From contig JAKFFG010000005.1 in the NCBI GenBank assembly GCA_036675275.1, positions 372,001 through 436,000 on the forward strand: 64,000 nucleotides of DNA, given 5' to 3'. The notes beneath the pieces are model-generated. The model did no database searches, was not told the origin of the DNA, and saw only the letters and a list, made by a program, of their open reading frames with translations. This document shows, in pieces, positions 28,093-36,645 of the stretch; within the stretch, counting starts at the first letter, position 1; each line of letters begins with the position of its first letter. This DNA comes from Pollutimonas sp036675275. Its GTDB lineage: Bacteria > Pseudomonadota > Gammaproteobacteria > Burkholderiales > Burkholderiaceae_B. The translations under genes were made by a program, and so were the position numbers.

Positions 28093-28470
28093 ATGAAGCG
28101 TCTACCGTCCACTCTCTTGTCGCTGTTCGTAGCAAGCGTTATGCCAGTTACTGCATCGGCCGCCGCAGCATCGGCCGCCGCGCCCGCAAGCGACTTCCCC
28201 ACTACCACGCGTGTGGAATATGTTCTGGAGTGCATGAAAGCCCATCCGGGGAAGAACTATGAGTCTTTCTACAAGTGTTCGTGCGCCATTGACGAAATAG
28301 CAAAACAGACCGTATTCAATGAGTACGCCGAAATATCAACGGCATCCAAATACCTCCGACTGGGCGGCGAGCGTGGTGCCGAATTTCGCGACCCCGAACA
28401 GGTCAAGATGATGGCCAAGAAGTACAAAGACATCGAAACAAGAGCCGCCGATGCCTGTTTCCTTAAATAG
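28093..28470 (+). CDS. Small secreted cysteine-containing protein of the quinoprotein cluster
   Basis: A 125-residue protein with a signal peptide ending near TASAAAA. The mature part has four cysteines (ECMKAHP, YKCSCAID, ADACFLK) that may form two disulphides or a metal site, and helical, charged segments. A good ribosome site (AGGGGA) precedes the ATG at 28093. It is divergent from the degenerate metallo-hydrolase gene and overlaps the next gene by 20 nt. I do not recognise a characterised family; the context implies work in the periplasm with the PQQ dehydrogenase. Confidence 0.75.
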   Translation: MKRLPSTLLSLFVASVMPVTASAAAASAAAPASDFPTTTRVEYVLECMKAHPGKNYESFYKCSCAIDEIAKQTVFNEYAEISTASKYLRLGGERGAEFRDPEQVKMMAKKYKDIETRAADACFLK

Positions 28471-29005
28471 CAAGCTTGCGGCGCTTCTGCTTACGGGCCG
28501 TCAATGTCTTGCCGCCATTGTCGTCTTGACCCCGCTTGCCGTTTGCGCTGCCGAAAGCCCGGTACAGTCGATTGCGATAATGGATTTCGAACTGCTCGAC
28601 AACACGGGTGAAACCGACAAAGATGCCGAACAGAAGCTGCGCCTGGCCAAGATTACCCAGCAATTACGCCACGAGATCGCCGACAAGAAACTGTACGCGG
28701 TGGTTGACAACGCGCCTGCTGCAACGCTCATCAAAGATCTACAGCAACGTTTCAATCTGTATAGCTGCAACGGCTGCGATGTGGAGATCGGACGCGCGCT
28801 GCACACCAATCGTGTCCTGACCGGATGGGTGCAGAAAGTCAGCAACCTGATCTTGAACATCAACATTCAGGTTCGCGACGTGGAAGGTGGCAATATCGTC
28901 CTGAACAAATCGGTGGATATCCGGGGCAATACCGATCAAACCTGGAGCCGCGGCATCCGCTATATGGTCCGGAGCATGGTCGAAAAAAACCAGGCCGGGC
29001 TTTAG
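28451..29005 (+). CDS. Secreted DUF2380/DUF3280-like protein
   Basis: A 184-residue protein with a hydrophobic export signal ending near VCA (about residue 33). The mature start SIAIMDFELLDNTGETD and the later block NRVLTGWVQKVSNLILNINIQVRD resemble DUF2380/DUF3280 proteins, a fold related to periplasmic TolB/CsgG-like N-domains. Two cysteines occur in YSCNGCDVEIG. It overlaps the previous small gene, so the two are coupled. Such proteins are found in PQQ-dehydrogenase clusters of methylotrophs; their function is unknown. Confidence 0.75.
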   Translation: MPVSLNSKLAALLLTGRQCLAAIVVLTPLAVCAAESPVQSIAIMDFELLDNTGETDKDAEQKLRLAKITQQLRHEIADKKLYAVVDNAPAATLIKDLQQRFNLYSCNGCDVEIGRALHTNRVLTGWVQKVSNLILNINIQVRDVEGGNIVLNKSVDIRGNTDQTWSRGIRYMVRSMVEKNQAGL

Positions 29006-29019
29006 CGACCCTCCAGCCC

Positions 29020-29841
29020 TTATTCGGGAGTGACCGCCAACGACGTATCGAAGACAAGGTCGTTGGAGTCCTGGGCCCGTGCCGTTAACACGCCTTCTGT
29101 CTGCGGCGTGAAGTAAAACCTGAAATTGGGATTCTCGCTGATGCCGAAATCTACGTCGGCGGTCATGATGGGCTTGCCGGCGTAGGCCACTTCCAGGCGG
29201 CGCACGTAATGGGGCGGTTCGTACAGCCGGGTCGCCTGGTCCATGACCATGCCCGACGCGTTCGGGTGGCGGATCATGAGCTGGGCCATCACAGGCTGGT
29301 TCAACTGCGGCTTATCTTGAGTCATCAGCTTCATCTTGCCCAGGCTGTCTTCGCTGCCGGGTGCCCTGTTCGCGGGAGCCGAACAGCCGCCTGAAGCTTT
29401 CACATATGTCTTGGTCATGGCCAGCTTGCCGTCATTGGTTTCGACGACTGCCCGCACATAGGTGTACTGCTCTACCCTTATTCTCGTTTCGATGTCGGCA
29501 AGGCCGCTTGCGGGCGTCAGGTGAAAGACCGCGGCGAGCGGTGCCGGGTTATCGTCCACAATGAGATGTATGGTCCTGATATAGCGTTGCGGCGTCTGGG
29601 GAATGAGAGCATCGATCGATACCGGTACAACGGCTGCATCTTGTGCCCGTTTTGGCGCCGTCAGACGAATCAGCTGCTCACCGTCGTTGCTGATGGGCTT
29701 GTCCTGGAACAAGCCTACACGTAGTTTTTGCCACATTGCACTGTCGGGCGGCGAATCAGGCGCCGCGGCCAAGGACAGCATCGGCGCCAGCACGGCGATA
29801 GCCGCCATGCTTTTCAGAAGCCCTTCGCACAGCCTGTTCAT
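29020..29841 (-). CDS. Quinoprotein-associated SoxYZ-like carrier protein
   Basis: A 273-residue periplasmic protein. After a signal peptide ending near LSLAA, an N-terminal half resembles SoxY, including a Gly-Gly-Cys site in KASGGCSAPANR around residue 160; the C-terminal half resembles SoxZ (QLMIRHPNASGM). In SoxYZ the GGCGG cysteine carries sulfur intermediates; here that cysteine lies between the halves rather than at the C-terminus. This fits the TIGRFAM group of SoxYZ-like carriers linked to quinoprotein dehydrogenases. Start at 29841 chosen for the signal peptide. What it carries is not known. Confidence 0.85.
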   Translation of the reverse strand: MNRLCEGLLKSMAAIAVLAPMLSLAAAPDSPPDSAMWQKLRVGLFQDKPISNDGEQLIRLTAPKRAQDAAVVPVSIDALIPQTPQRYIRTIHLIVDDNPAPLAAVFHLTPASGLADIETRIRVEQYTYVRAVVETNDGKLAMTKTYVKASGGCSAPANRAPGSEDSLGKMKLMTQDKPQLNQPVMAQLMIRHPNASGMVMDQATRLYEPPHYVRRLEVAYAGKPIMTADVDFGISENPNFRFYFTPQTEGVLTARAQDSNDLVFDTSLAVTPE

Positions 29842-29899
29842 TTGGATCTCCCGATACCTGATGTCGTTGTACTGCGATTGGCAAACCCAATCAAGCAAA

Positions 29900-30883
29900 T
29901 CATTCTTCCCATTCCAGTTCGGTAAACGCCGCTGTCACGTTCTGTCGATGAGAACCCTCGAACAGCAGCCATTGCGATGGGTTGGCGCCGATTTCGGTCG
30001 TCGCCTGCTGTATGGACCGCTTGTCCTTTAGTGCAGCGCGTACGTCGGCTTGCAATTGCAGCAGATACTGCTGCTGAGGCTTTATTACCGCCGGCCAATC
30101 GGTACTGACCGGGCCATGGCCCGGCACGACCAGCCTGGCCGGGATCTTTGCCAGACTATCCATGGTGGACAGCCATCCCGACAGCTTGCCGTCGAGCGAT
30201 GGAATCCGCTCGCGAAACACCAGATCGCCCGCCCATAGGGTGCCCGTGGTCTCGTCCAGAACTGTTAAATCATTGTCTGTATGAGAAACAGGCCACGCCT
30301 GGAGAATGAGCCTACGCTCACCCAGGTCAAGCTCGAGCGTCCCCTTTACCGGCAGGCTGGGGGGAACAAGAACACTTTGCCGGGCCAGGTCGGGACCGAT
30401 TGTGCGTTCCAGATACTTGGCATAGTAGCCGCCTCGGGCACGCATCGATGCAGCAAGCTTGTGGTGGCCGATAAATTGGGCTTTGTCGGCGGAAAATGCG
30501 GCATTTCCATACACATGATCGGGATGGACGTGGGTATTGATCACATAGCAAACCGGCAATGAAGTCCGCTCGCTGATTGCTGCGCGCAAGGCCTTGCCTT
30601 CCGCATAGCTTCCACCAGTGTCGATTACGGCAACGCATTCGCCGCCCATGATAAAGCCCACATTGGCGATTGCGCCGAAATTGCGGGGCGAAGCGTCCTC
30701 ATGTACCCCCTCATGTACAAAGACGCCGGCAGCCACTTCCCGTACGGACAACGGCTCATCGGCGCCCAATGCCGTAGCGGAGATTGCACCGTACAACAAC
30801 GGTGCAGAAAGCCATTTTGCAACGCCGGAAAACCTCTGCGCCGGCCATGCCGGAACAGCCAGTGATTCATGCGGACGCTGCAT
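29900..30883 (-). CDS. Quinoprotein relay-type zinc metallo-hydrolase
   Basis: A 327-residue metallo-beta-lactamase-fold protein with export signal (hydrophobic run ending SATALGA near 41). The zinc motif is intact: HVHPDH at residues 118-123, SHTDND for the next ligand, AGD, and PGHGPV. It resembles SoxH-like hydrolases grouped with quinoprotein dehydrogenases and SoxYZ-like carriers as a proposed relay system. It lies 58 nt upstream of the carrier gene, same strand. Start at 30883 (MQRPHES) or 30895. Substrate unknown; a thioester or oxidised-cysteine bond on the SoxYZ-like carrier is a guess. Confidence 0.85.
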   Translation of the reverse strand: MQRPHESLAVPAWPAQRFSGVAKWLSAPLLYGAISATALGADEPLSVREVAAGVFVHEGVHEDASPRNFGAIANVGFIMGGECVAVIDTGGSYAEGKALRAAISERTSLPVCYVINTHVHPDHVYGNAAFSADKAQFIGHHKLAASMRARGGYYAKYLERTIGPDLARQSVLVPPSLPVKGTLELDLGERRLILQAWPVSHTDNDLTVLDETTGTLWAGDLVFRERIPSLDGKLSGWLSTMDSLAKIPARLVVPGHGPVSTDWPAVIKPQQQYLLQLQADVRAALKDKRSIQQATTEIGANPSQWLLFEGSHRQNVTAAFTELEWEE

Positions 30884-31247
30884 TACGCTCTCCATTTCCT
30901 GTGCCTGGTTTCGGGTCTGCCCTGTGCAGCGTCGCAATAGCCGTGCCAACACGATTGTTGAGTGCTACAGGAAGTCAGGCCGGGCAAATGCGATGGAATG
31001 TGTTGACGAAACGGAACACAAGATCAGCCGCGTTGTTCACATGGCAGGACATTGCCGAGACAGAGGAGCCCCCGGGATTGGCTCACATTTGGCGATCATC
31101 GTCGGGCCAGACTTGATATTGACCTTGATCTCGGTATTGGCATGATACGTGCTTGATTGACCGTGCAACATGCCGTCGGGGTGCTATAGCGCTGAACTGG
31201 ATTTCATCTCTCATATGCCTCGCCGTATAACCACATCGGAGGAAGAC
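30884..31247. other. Divergent promoter region of xoxF and the metallo-hydrolase
   Basis: About 360 bases between two divergent genes with no credible coding frame. It should contain the xoxF promoter. A strong ribosome-binding site, GGAGGA at 31238-31243, precedes the xoxF ATG by 4 bases. A sequence resembling a sigma-54 promoter is present near 31052 but has the wrong spacing. Confidence 0.5.
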
Positions 31248-33086
31248 ATGTCTCTTAAGGTAACTCTGAAAACCGCGTTATGCATCGCCGGGGTCGTCAT
31301 GGCAACCAGTACAGCGCAAGCAGACCCCATGCTTGACAAAGCGGCTGCCGATCCGGCCAATTGGGCCATGCAAGCCGGAAATATCTCCAATCATCGCTAC
31401 AGCGAACTCAAACAGATCACAAGCGAAAACGTCAAAGACCTCCAGGTGGCATGGACGTTCTCGACAGGCGTGTTGCGCGGACACGAAGGCGGTCCGTTGG
31501 TGATCGGCGACACCATGTATGTGCACAGCCCCTTCCCCAACAAGGTCTATGCCATCAATCTCGAAGATCAGACCATGATCTGGAAGTACGAGCCCAAGCA
31601 GGATCCGTCGGTGATCGCAGTGATGTGTTGCGATACGGTGAATCGCGGGCTGGCATATGGAGATGGCAAGATCATCCTGCAGCAGGCCGACACGACGCTT
31701 GTGGCGCTCGACGCCAAAACGGGCGAGGAAGTATGGAAAATCGTGAATGGCGATCCCAAGAAAGGGGAAACCAACACTAACGCTCCCCATATCTTCAAAG
31801 ATAAAATCCTTACCGGCATCAGCGGCGGCGAATTCGGAGTGCGTGGTCACTTGACCGCTTACGACCTGAAGACCGGCAAAGAGGTCTGGAAGGGTTATTC
31901 AGTCGGACCCGATGAAGAAATGCTGTTTGATCCAGAAAAAACAATGACCTGGACGGACGGCAAGATGGCGCCTGTCGGCAAGGACTCCTCACTCAAGACC
32001 TGGGAAGGCGACCAGTGGAAAATCGGAGGCGGCACGACCTGGGGCTGGTTCAGTTACGATCCAGAGACCAACCTAGTCTATTATGGTTCGGCCAATCCGG
32101 GCACCTGGAACCCCAAACAGCGTCCTGGCGACAATAAGTGGTCCATGTCCATTATTGCGCGCGACCTGGATACCGGCGTGGCCAAATGGGTCTATCAGAT
32201 GACTCCCCATGACGAATGGGATTACGACGGTGTCAATGAAATGATATTGGCCGACATCAAAGTCAAGGGCCAGGATCGCAAGGCGCTGGTTCACCTGGAT
32301 CGCAACGGTTTCGGCTACACGCTGGACCGCGTAACCGGCGAACTGCTTGTGGCCGAGAAATTCGACCCGACCGTCAATTGGGCCACCCATGTCGACATGA
32401 AAACCGGCCGTCCACAAGTCGATGCCAAGTACAGCACCTTGCAGAATGGTGAAGACGTCAACACCAAAGGCATCTGCCCGGCCGCCCTTGGCACCAAAGA
32501 CCAGCAGCCCGCTGCTTACTCGCCCAAAACCGGCTTGTTCTACGTACCGACCAACCACGTTTGCATGGACTATGAGCCGTATCAAGTCGAGTACATCGCA
32601 GGACAGCCTTATGTTGGCGCAACACTGTCCATGTATCCGACTCCGGGCAGCCATGGCGGCATGGGCAATTTCATCGCCTGGGATGCCGGCACCGGCAAAA
32701 TCGTCTGGTCCAAGCCCGAGAAATTTTCGGTCTGGAGCGGCGCCCTGGCGACTGCAGGCGATGTCAACTTCTACGGAACACTCGAAGGCTTTATCAAGGC
32801 GGTCGATAACGATGGCAATGAGCTGTGGAAATTCAAGACCCCATCAGGCGTGATCGGAAATGTCACCACCTGGGAACGCAACGGCAAACAGTACATCGGC
32901 GTCTTGTCGGGTATTGGCGGCTGGGCCGGTATCGGCCTTGCAGCGGCTCTTGAAAAACCCACTGACGGCCTGGGAGCTGTGGGCGGCTATAAAGATCTGG
33001 CACGGTACACCGAACTCGGCGGCGTGCTGATGGTCTTTGCGCTTCCCGACAGCGTAATAAATCAGACCAAGGTCGCAGCCAAGTAA
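31248..33086 (+). CDS. xoxF: XoxF-type PQQ-dependent methanol dehydrogenase (lanthanide site)
   Basis: A periplasmic quinoprotein of 612 residues; signal peptide MSLKVTLKTALCIAGVVMAT ending at AQA-D. The eight-bladed propeller features are present, with the vicinal disulphide pair Cys127-Cys128 that stacks on PQQ. In HDEWDYDGVNE the catalytic base is Asp325 and a second aspartate, Asp327, lies two residues on; this extra Asp marks lanthanide-binding XoxF and is Ala in calcium MxaF. Glu195 (GGEFGVRG) and Asn283 (SANPGTWNP) would complete the metal site. It should oxidise methanol or other primary alcohols. Cytochrome and XoxJ genes follow. No mxaI-like gene is seen. Confidence 0.93.
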   Translation: MSLKVTLKTALCIAGVVMATSTAQADPMLDKAAADPANWAMQAGNISNHRYSELKQITSENVKDLQVAWTFSTGVLRGHEGGPLVIGDTMYVHSPFPNKVYAINLEDQTMIWKYEPKQDPSVIAVMCCDTVNRGLAYGDGKIILQQADTTLVALDAKTGEEVWKIVNGDPKKGETNTNAPHIFKDKILTGISGGEFGVRGHLTAYDLKTGKEVWKGYSVGPDEEMLFDPEKTMTWTDGKMAPVGKDSSLKTWEGDQWKIGGGTTWGWFSYDPETNLVYYGSANPGTWNPKQRPGDNKWSMSIIARDLDTGVAKWVYQMTPHDEWDYDGVNEMILADIKVKGQDRKALVHLDRNGFGYTLDRVTGELLVAEKFDPTVNWATHVDMKTGRPQVDAKYSTLQNGEDVNTKGICPAALGTKDQQPAAYSPKTGLFYVPTNHVCMDYEPYQVEYIAGQPYVGATLSMYPTPGSHGGMGNFIAWDAGTGKIVWSKPEKFSVWSGALATAGDVNFYGTLEGFIKAVDNDGNELWKFKTPSGVIGNVTTWERNGKQYIGVLSGIGGWAGIGLAAALEKPTDGLGAVGGYKDLARYTELGGVLMVFALPDSVINQTKVAAK

Positions 33087-33095
33087 GCCCCCATC

Positions 33096-33182
33096 GCAGC
33101 CGGCATCTGCCCGCGCCGGCTGCCTCCGATGCTGATTCATGAAAGTGGAAACCGGCATGGCGGCGCACGCCGCCACACCGGT
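33096..33182 (+). repeat. Two consecutive hairpins between xoxF and the cytochrome gene
   Basis: GCAGCCGG/CCGGCTGC (33096-33123, 12-base loop) is followed by a longer stem with outer arms ACCGG/CCGGT (33151-33182) and inner arms TGGCGGCG/CGCCGCCA. Neither has a U-run, so they are more likely mRNA-stabilising or processing hairpins than full terminators. They could raise the amount of xoxF message over that of the downstream genes. Confidence 0.5.
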
Positions 33183-33204
33183 ACTTTATTAAGGATATGT
33201 CGGT

Positions 33205-33675
33205 ATGTTGTCACGTTTCACCCTGATCAACGCAAGCCTGCTCGTTGCGGTTGCCTGTTCGATGTCCGCTCATGCCATCGCAAACAATGATGGTGCTGCG
33301 AGCAAGCCGGCCAACGAGTCTTCCACCGCCCAAGGAAAGGCTACAGAAACAGATAAAAAACTGTACACCGTCGTCGACAAGAATCACGTAGACGAAAACA
33401 CACTCGAAGGCTGGAAAACCTGGCGGGCGCTTTCTTGCGCCCGCTGCCATGGCGCTCAGCAAGAGGGTATGGTGGGACCTTCGCTGATAGAAAGCCTTAA
33501 AACAATAAGCAAATCAGATTTCGAAAAAACGATAAAGGAAGGGCGCGTCGAAAAAGGCATGCCGCCCTTTGGAGGCGTACCCCGTGTCGTGGAGAATATC
33601 GACAATCTTTACGCCTACCTGAAGGGCCGCTCGGAAGGCGATATCGCACCCGGCCGGCTTGAGGGAATCAAGTAA
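33205..33675 (+). CDS. xoxG: Cytochrome c, electron acceptor of XoxF
   Basis: A secreted 156-residue monohaem cytochrome. Signal peptide ends near AHA (23); the haem motif is CARCH at residues 78-82 and the likely axial methionine is in MPPFGGVP. The phrase LYTVVDKNHVDENTLEGWKTWRALSC resembles the conserved lead-in of methanol-metabolism cytochromes. Placed directly after xoxF, it is the probable physiological electron acceptor. The symbol rests on context and motif, not a search. Confidence 0.85.
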   Translation: MLSRFTLINASLLVAVACSMSAHAIANNDGAASKPANESSTAQGKATETDKKLYTVVDKNHVDENTLEGWKTWRALSCARCHGAQQEGMVGPSLIESLKTISKSDFEKTIKEGRVEKGMPPFGGVPRVVENIDNLYAYLKGRSEGDIAPGRLEGIK

Positions 33676-33729
33676 CCGTCATTGGTGCAATCCCAACATG
33701 TAAAACCGGCTATGGAAAGGAAGTTATCC

Positions 33730-34626
33730 ATGCATTCAAGATCATATCGAACCATCGCGCTGCGCGCAGCCGGCGCCATGGTGGCCACAGTCGTGGCCTG
33801 CTCTGCCAACGCAGAGCAAAAAGCTCCCGCGGAAGCGCAAGAAAAGGTACTTCGGGTTTGCCAGGATCCAAAAAACCTGCCGATGTCCGATGAGCAGCAA
33901 CGAGGCTACGAGAACAAGATAGCTGCTTTGTTCGCCAAGAAGCTGGGCTGGAAACTGGAACACACCTGGTCACCGCAACGCATGGGTTTCATACGCAATA
34001 CATTGCGAGCCAAGATTCCCGATACCGACACGTACAAATGCGACCTGGTAACCAGCGTCTCTCCGGCCTTCGAAATGGGCATAGCGACCAAGCCCTACTT
34101 CACATCCACATATGCCATGGCCTATGTAAAAGGCAAGGGACTGGACGCCATTCGCACGCCACAGGATATCCACAAGCTGGACAAAGCGACCCTGGACAAG
34201 CTCAAGATAGGTATCTTCACTGGCACGCCGGCAGCCGACTGGCTGGTAAAAAACAAGCTTACCAAGCAGATGGTGTCGTATCAATTGCAGACCGGCGATC
34301 GCGATCAATACCCCGGCCAGATCATCGAAAACGACCTGACCTCCGGCAAAATTGATATAGCGATCGCCTGGGGCCCAATCACGGGCTACTTCGCGAAAAA
34401 CGCACGTGACGTGCCTGTCGCAGTAGTTCCTTTTCCTCCCAATGCCGACGGCATCAGGTATGGCTTCAGCATTGCGATGGGAGTCCGGCATGGCGAGCAG
34501 GAATTCCGCGACCAGATCAACACTCTCATCGACACGAGCCAGCCAGAGATCAATGCAATTCTTCAGGAGTACAGCGTACCGATAATATCGCCGGCGACGC
34601 CCACGAACAAAGTCACTGCTTCTTGA
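33730..34626 (+). CDS. xoxJ: XoxJ-like periplasmic binding protein
   Basis: A 298-residue type-2 periplasmic-binding-protein fold, related to amino-acid ABC transporter receptors but with no transporter gene nearby. Signal MHSRSYRTIALRAAGAMVAT; mature part opens with LRVCQDPKNLPMSDE, typical of the quinoprotein-associated subgroup. The ATG at 33730 has AAGGAAG upstream; earlier in-frame ATGs at 33682 and 33712 lack it. In other bacteria XoxJ or MxaJ is encoded beside the dehydrogenase and is thought to help its maturation or metal/PQQ loading. Confidence 0.88.
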   Translation: MHSRSYRTIALRAAGAMVATVVACSANAEQKAPAEAQEKVLRVCQDPKNLPMSDEQQRGYENKIAALFAKKLGWKLEHTWSPQRMGFIRNTLRAKIPDTDTYKCDLVTSVSPAFEMGIATKPYFTSTYAMAYVKGKGLDAIRTPQDIHKLDKATLDKLKIGIFTGTPAADWLVKNKLTKQMVSYQLQTGDRDQYPGQIIENDLTSGKIDIAIAWGPITGYFAKNARDVPVAVVPFPPNADGIRYGFSIAMGVRHGEQEFRDQINTLIDTSQPEINAILQEYSVPIISPATPTNKVTAS

Positions 34627-34676
34627 CGGATGATCGCCCTGCGTGACTAAGCATGCAGGGCAAGGAACGTGAGCCG

Positions 34677-35381
34677 ATGATGCGCCTGAAATTGAAGTGT
34701 CGAAACTGCGTGCTGCCGCTAGTGTTCACGATGGCGATAGCTTGCCAGATCGTCTCGGTCGCAGCAGCACAAGATCTCACTGTTGCGGAAAGGACTCTGT
34801 TCCTGGACAAGCACTTCAGCAATACCGGAAAGCAGGAAATCGAATACCTGTTTCAGCAGAAAGCCAGCGATATTGCAGCCTTCAGCGACAAGGCAACGGT
34901 AGATGTGCATGAACTCCATCCCGACGGAACGGCATCGGTCACCATCCGGTTTCTGGCGGACGAACATGCCGTTCCAATTCCGCCGATCGCGCATGCAGCG
35001 GGCAATCCTGTAATCCTCGGCTTCCTGGAAAGTGATATTGCAAAGATGAAGCGCCTGACCGGTGGTTCGACCAACTATTTTCGCAAGCGTATCCGGCTGG
35101 CGCTTGCTGCGACCGATGTGCGCATCCGCGAAATCTTTGTTCCCTACATGGACGGGACTGTCCCGGCACAAGAAATTACCGTCTTCCCGTATACAGAAGA
35201 ACCCCAAAGAAACCGTCTGGGCCCATACGCCCAGAAGGCGTATGTTTTCATCACCAGCGTAGCGGTACCCGGAGAGGTCTACTGCATCTTTACGATGTTG
35301 AACGGAAAAATGGACCAGGCGGCCGATTCCAGCATAACGATTGCCGGTGGCGATCCGAAGCAATGTAAATCACAAAACTAA
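34677..35381 (+). CDS. Secreted protein of unknown function in the xox cluster
   Basis: About 234 residues with a signal peptide (MMRLKLKCRNCVLPLVFTMA, cleavage near AAA-QD). The mature protein shows mixed alpha/beta character, a run of prolines in AVPIPPIAHAAGN and one internal cysteine pair (YCIFTML and KQCKSQN). I do not recognise the family. It follows xoxJ by 50 nt on the same strand with an AAGGA site, so it is likely part of the same operon and exported to the same compartment as XoxF. Confidence 0.65.
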   Translation: MMRLKLKCRNCVLPLVFTMAIACQIVSVAAAQDLTVAERTLFLDKHFSNTGKQEIEYLFQQKASDIAAFSDKATVDVHELHPDGTASVTIRFLADEHAVPIPPIAHAAGNPVILGFLESDIAKMKRLTGGSTNYFRKRIRLALAATDVRIREIFVPYMDGTVPAQEITVFPYTEEPQRNRLGPYAQKAYVFITSVAVPGEVYCIFTMLNGKMDQAADSSITIAGGDPKQCKSQN

Positions 35382-35433
35382 GCACACGTTCTCTTGGCAA
35401 TAGTCGTATCGGACCGCAAATCGGGACTGCATC

Positions 35434-36474
35434 GTGAGAATCTTCATTTTTGAGCATACCCGCGTAGTGACGCCCGGCGTAGTGACGCTGGGCGTGTCGA
35501 CGCCCGCCGGTAACGGCACCTCATCCTCTTCCGGGTTTCGCGGCGATATTATGCTGCGCTCCCTGCTGACCGACATTTCGAGTATTGAAGCCGTCGACGT
35601 AATAACCTTGCAAGGCTCGGCGCCGCAACGCTCGAATAGCAGCATGCTTCAAAGCGCAGGCCCCGAAGAATACCTGGAGGCCATAGACGACTGTATCGCA
35701 CAGGCCGACGCGGTCTGGCCTTTGGCACCAGAATCACATGGGCTGCTGGAAGCCATTTCAAATAAAACCATTCAGCATAAAAAGATACTGCTCGGCAGCA
35801 CCGGCGCCGCGGTCAGTGCGGCTGCCAGCAAATACCATAGTTCATTGACACTGCAAGCCCACGGCATCCGGGTGGTCCCTACTTATCGAGTTCAGGCCTG
35901 CCTGCCATCCGATCCGCACGGCTGGGTGGTAAAGCCGGACGACGGCGCCGGATGTTCCGACACCCACATTTTTTTGCACTCGAAAGCCGCAGTCGAGTGG
36001 ATTGCCGCACATCAACAGGGCGACTACGTATTGCAACCATATATAACCGGGCGGCCGTGCAATTTATCGTTGCTGTGCCGTGACGGCGAAGTATTGCTCA
36101 TGGCATGCAACGATCAGCGCGTTGCCGTGTCCGACAACCAGTTCCATTACATGGGCAGCGTCGTCAACAGCTTCGATGACGCCGATGGAGAATTAAAGAG
36201 CCTGGCCCTGCGCGTACTTGCCGCCATCCCGGGCTTGTGGGGCTACGTCGGCATCGACTTCATCGTGACAGAGCACGGCCCGGTGGTGCTGGAGGTAAAC
36301 CCCCGCATGACGGTATCCCACGTCGGCCTGCATGCTTCACTCGGCGTCAATCCCATACAGATCATGCTGGATGCTATCAATGGCAATACTGGCAGCATTC
36401 CCGTGATCAACAGAAACCGGCGAATCAGCGTCGATATCGGCGCCCGCCAAAGCAGCCGCCATGTTGTTGAATAA
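35434..36474 (+). CDS. ATP-grasp-fold ligase, relative of tyramine-glutamate-ligase-like proteins
   Basis: A cytoplasmic protein of 346 residues. ATP-grasp features: KPDDGAGCSDTHIF (ATP-binding loop) near residue 168, LQPYITGRPCNLSLL, and the metal-binding VVLEVNPRMTVSHVGLHASLG. The N-terminal IFIFEH and DIMLRSLLTDIS resemble relatives that make or extend a cofactor by adding an amino acid, such as MfnD-like proteins. Between them, where relatives have an EYVTGGG-type loop, sits a pentapeptide repeat. The start is a GTG at 35434 without a clear ribosome site. Substrate unknown. Confidence 0.7.
   Translation: MRIFIFEHTRVVTPGVVTLGVSTPAGNGTSSSSGFRGDIMLRSLLTDISSIEAVDVITLQGSAPQRSNSSMLQSAGPEEYLEAIDDCIAQADAVWPLAPESHGLLEAISNKTIQHKKILLGSTGAAVSAAASKYHSSLTLQAHGIRVVPTYRVQACLPSDPHGWVVKPDDGAGCSDTHIFLHSKAAVEWIAAHQQGDYVLQPYITGRPCNLSLLCRDGEVLLMACNDQRVAVSDNQFHYMGSVVNSFDDADGELKSLALRVLAAIPGLWGYVGIDFIVTEHGPVVLEVNPRMTVSHVGLHASLGVNPIQIMLDAINGNTGSIPVINRNRRISVDIGARQSSRHVVE
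35462..35506 (+). repeat. Three 15-bp tandem repeats inside the ATP-grasp gene
   Basis: Three head-to-tail units: GCGTAGTGACGCCCG, GCGTAGTGACGCTGG and GCGTGTCGACGCCCG. They encode V-V-T-P-G, V-V-T-L-G and V-S-T-P-A in frame. The period is a multiple of three, so copy-number change would keep the frame. Confidence 0.85.
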
Positions 36475-36645
36475 AATGAAGAAACCCCGGGGCGCCGCAG
36501 ATGCATGCCTGTAACATTGATAACAATCTAAGCGATGGCTTTCGACAGCGAAATCGTATACCGTAGTGCTTTCAAGCTCATCATCCATACCGGGGCAGCA
36601 TTTCATAGAACTCCGGATGGTTCGATCAAAGAGTAAGGAGACAAA

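Noticed and set aside
31052..31066. Sigma-54 promoter before xoxF (TGGCAGGACATTGCC)
   Set aside because: The GG and GC elements are 9 instead of 10 bases apart. Sigma-54 promoters rarely tolerate this.
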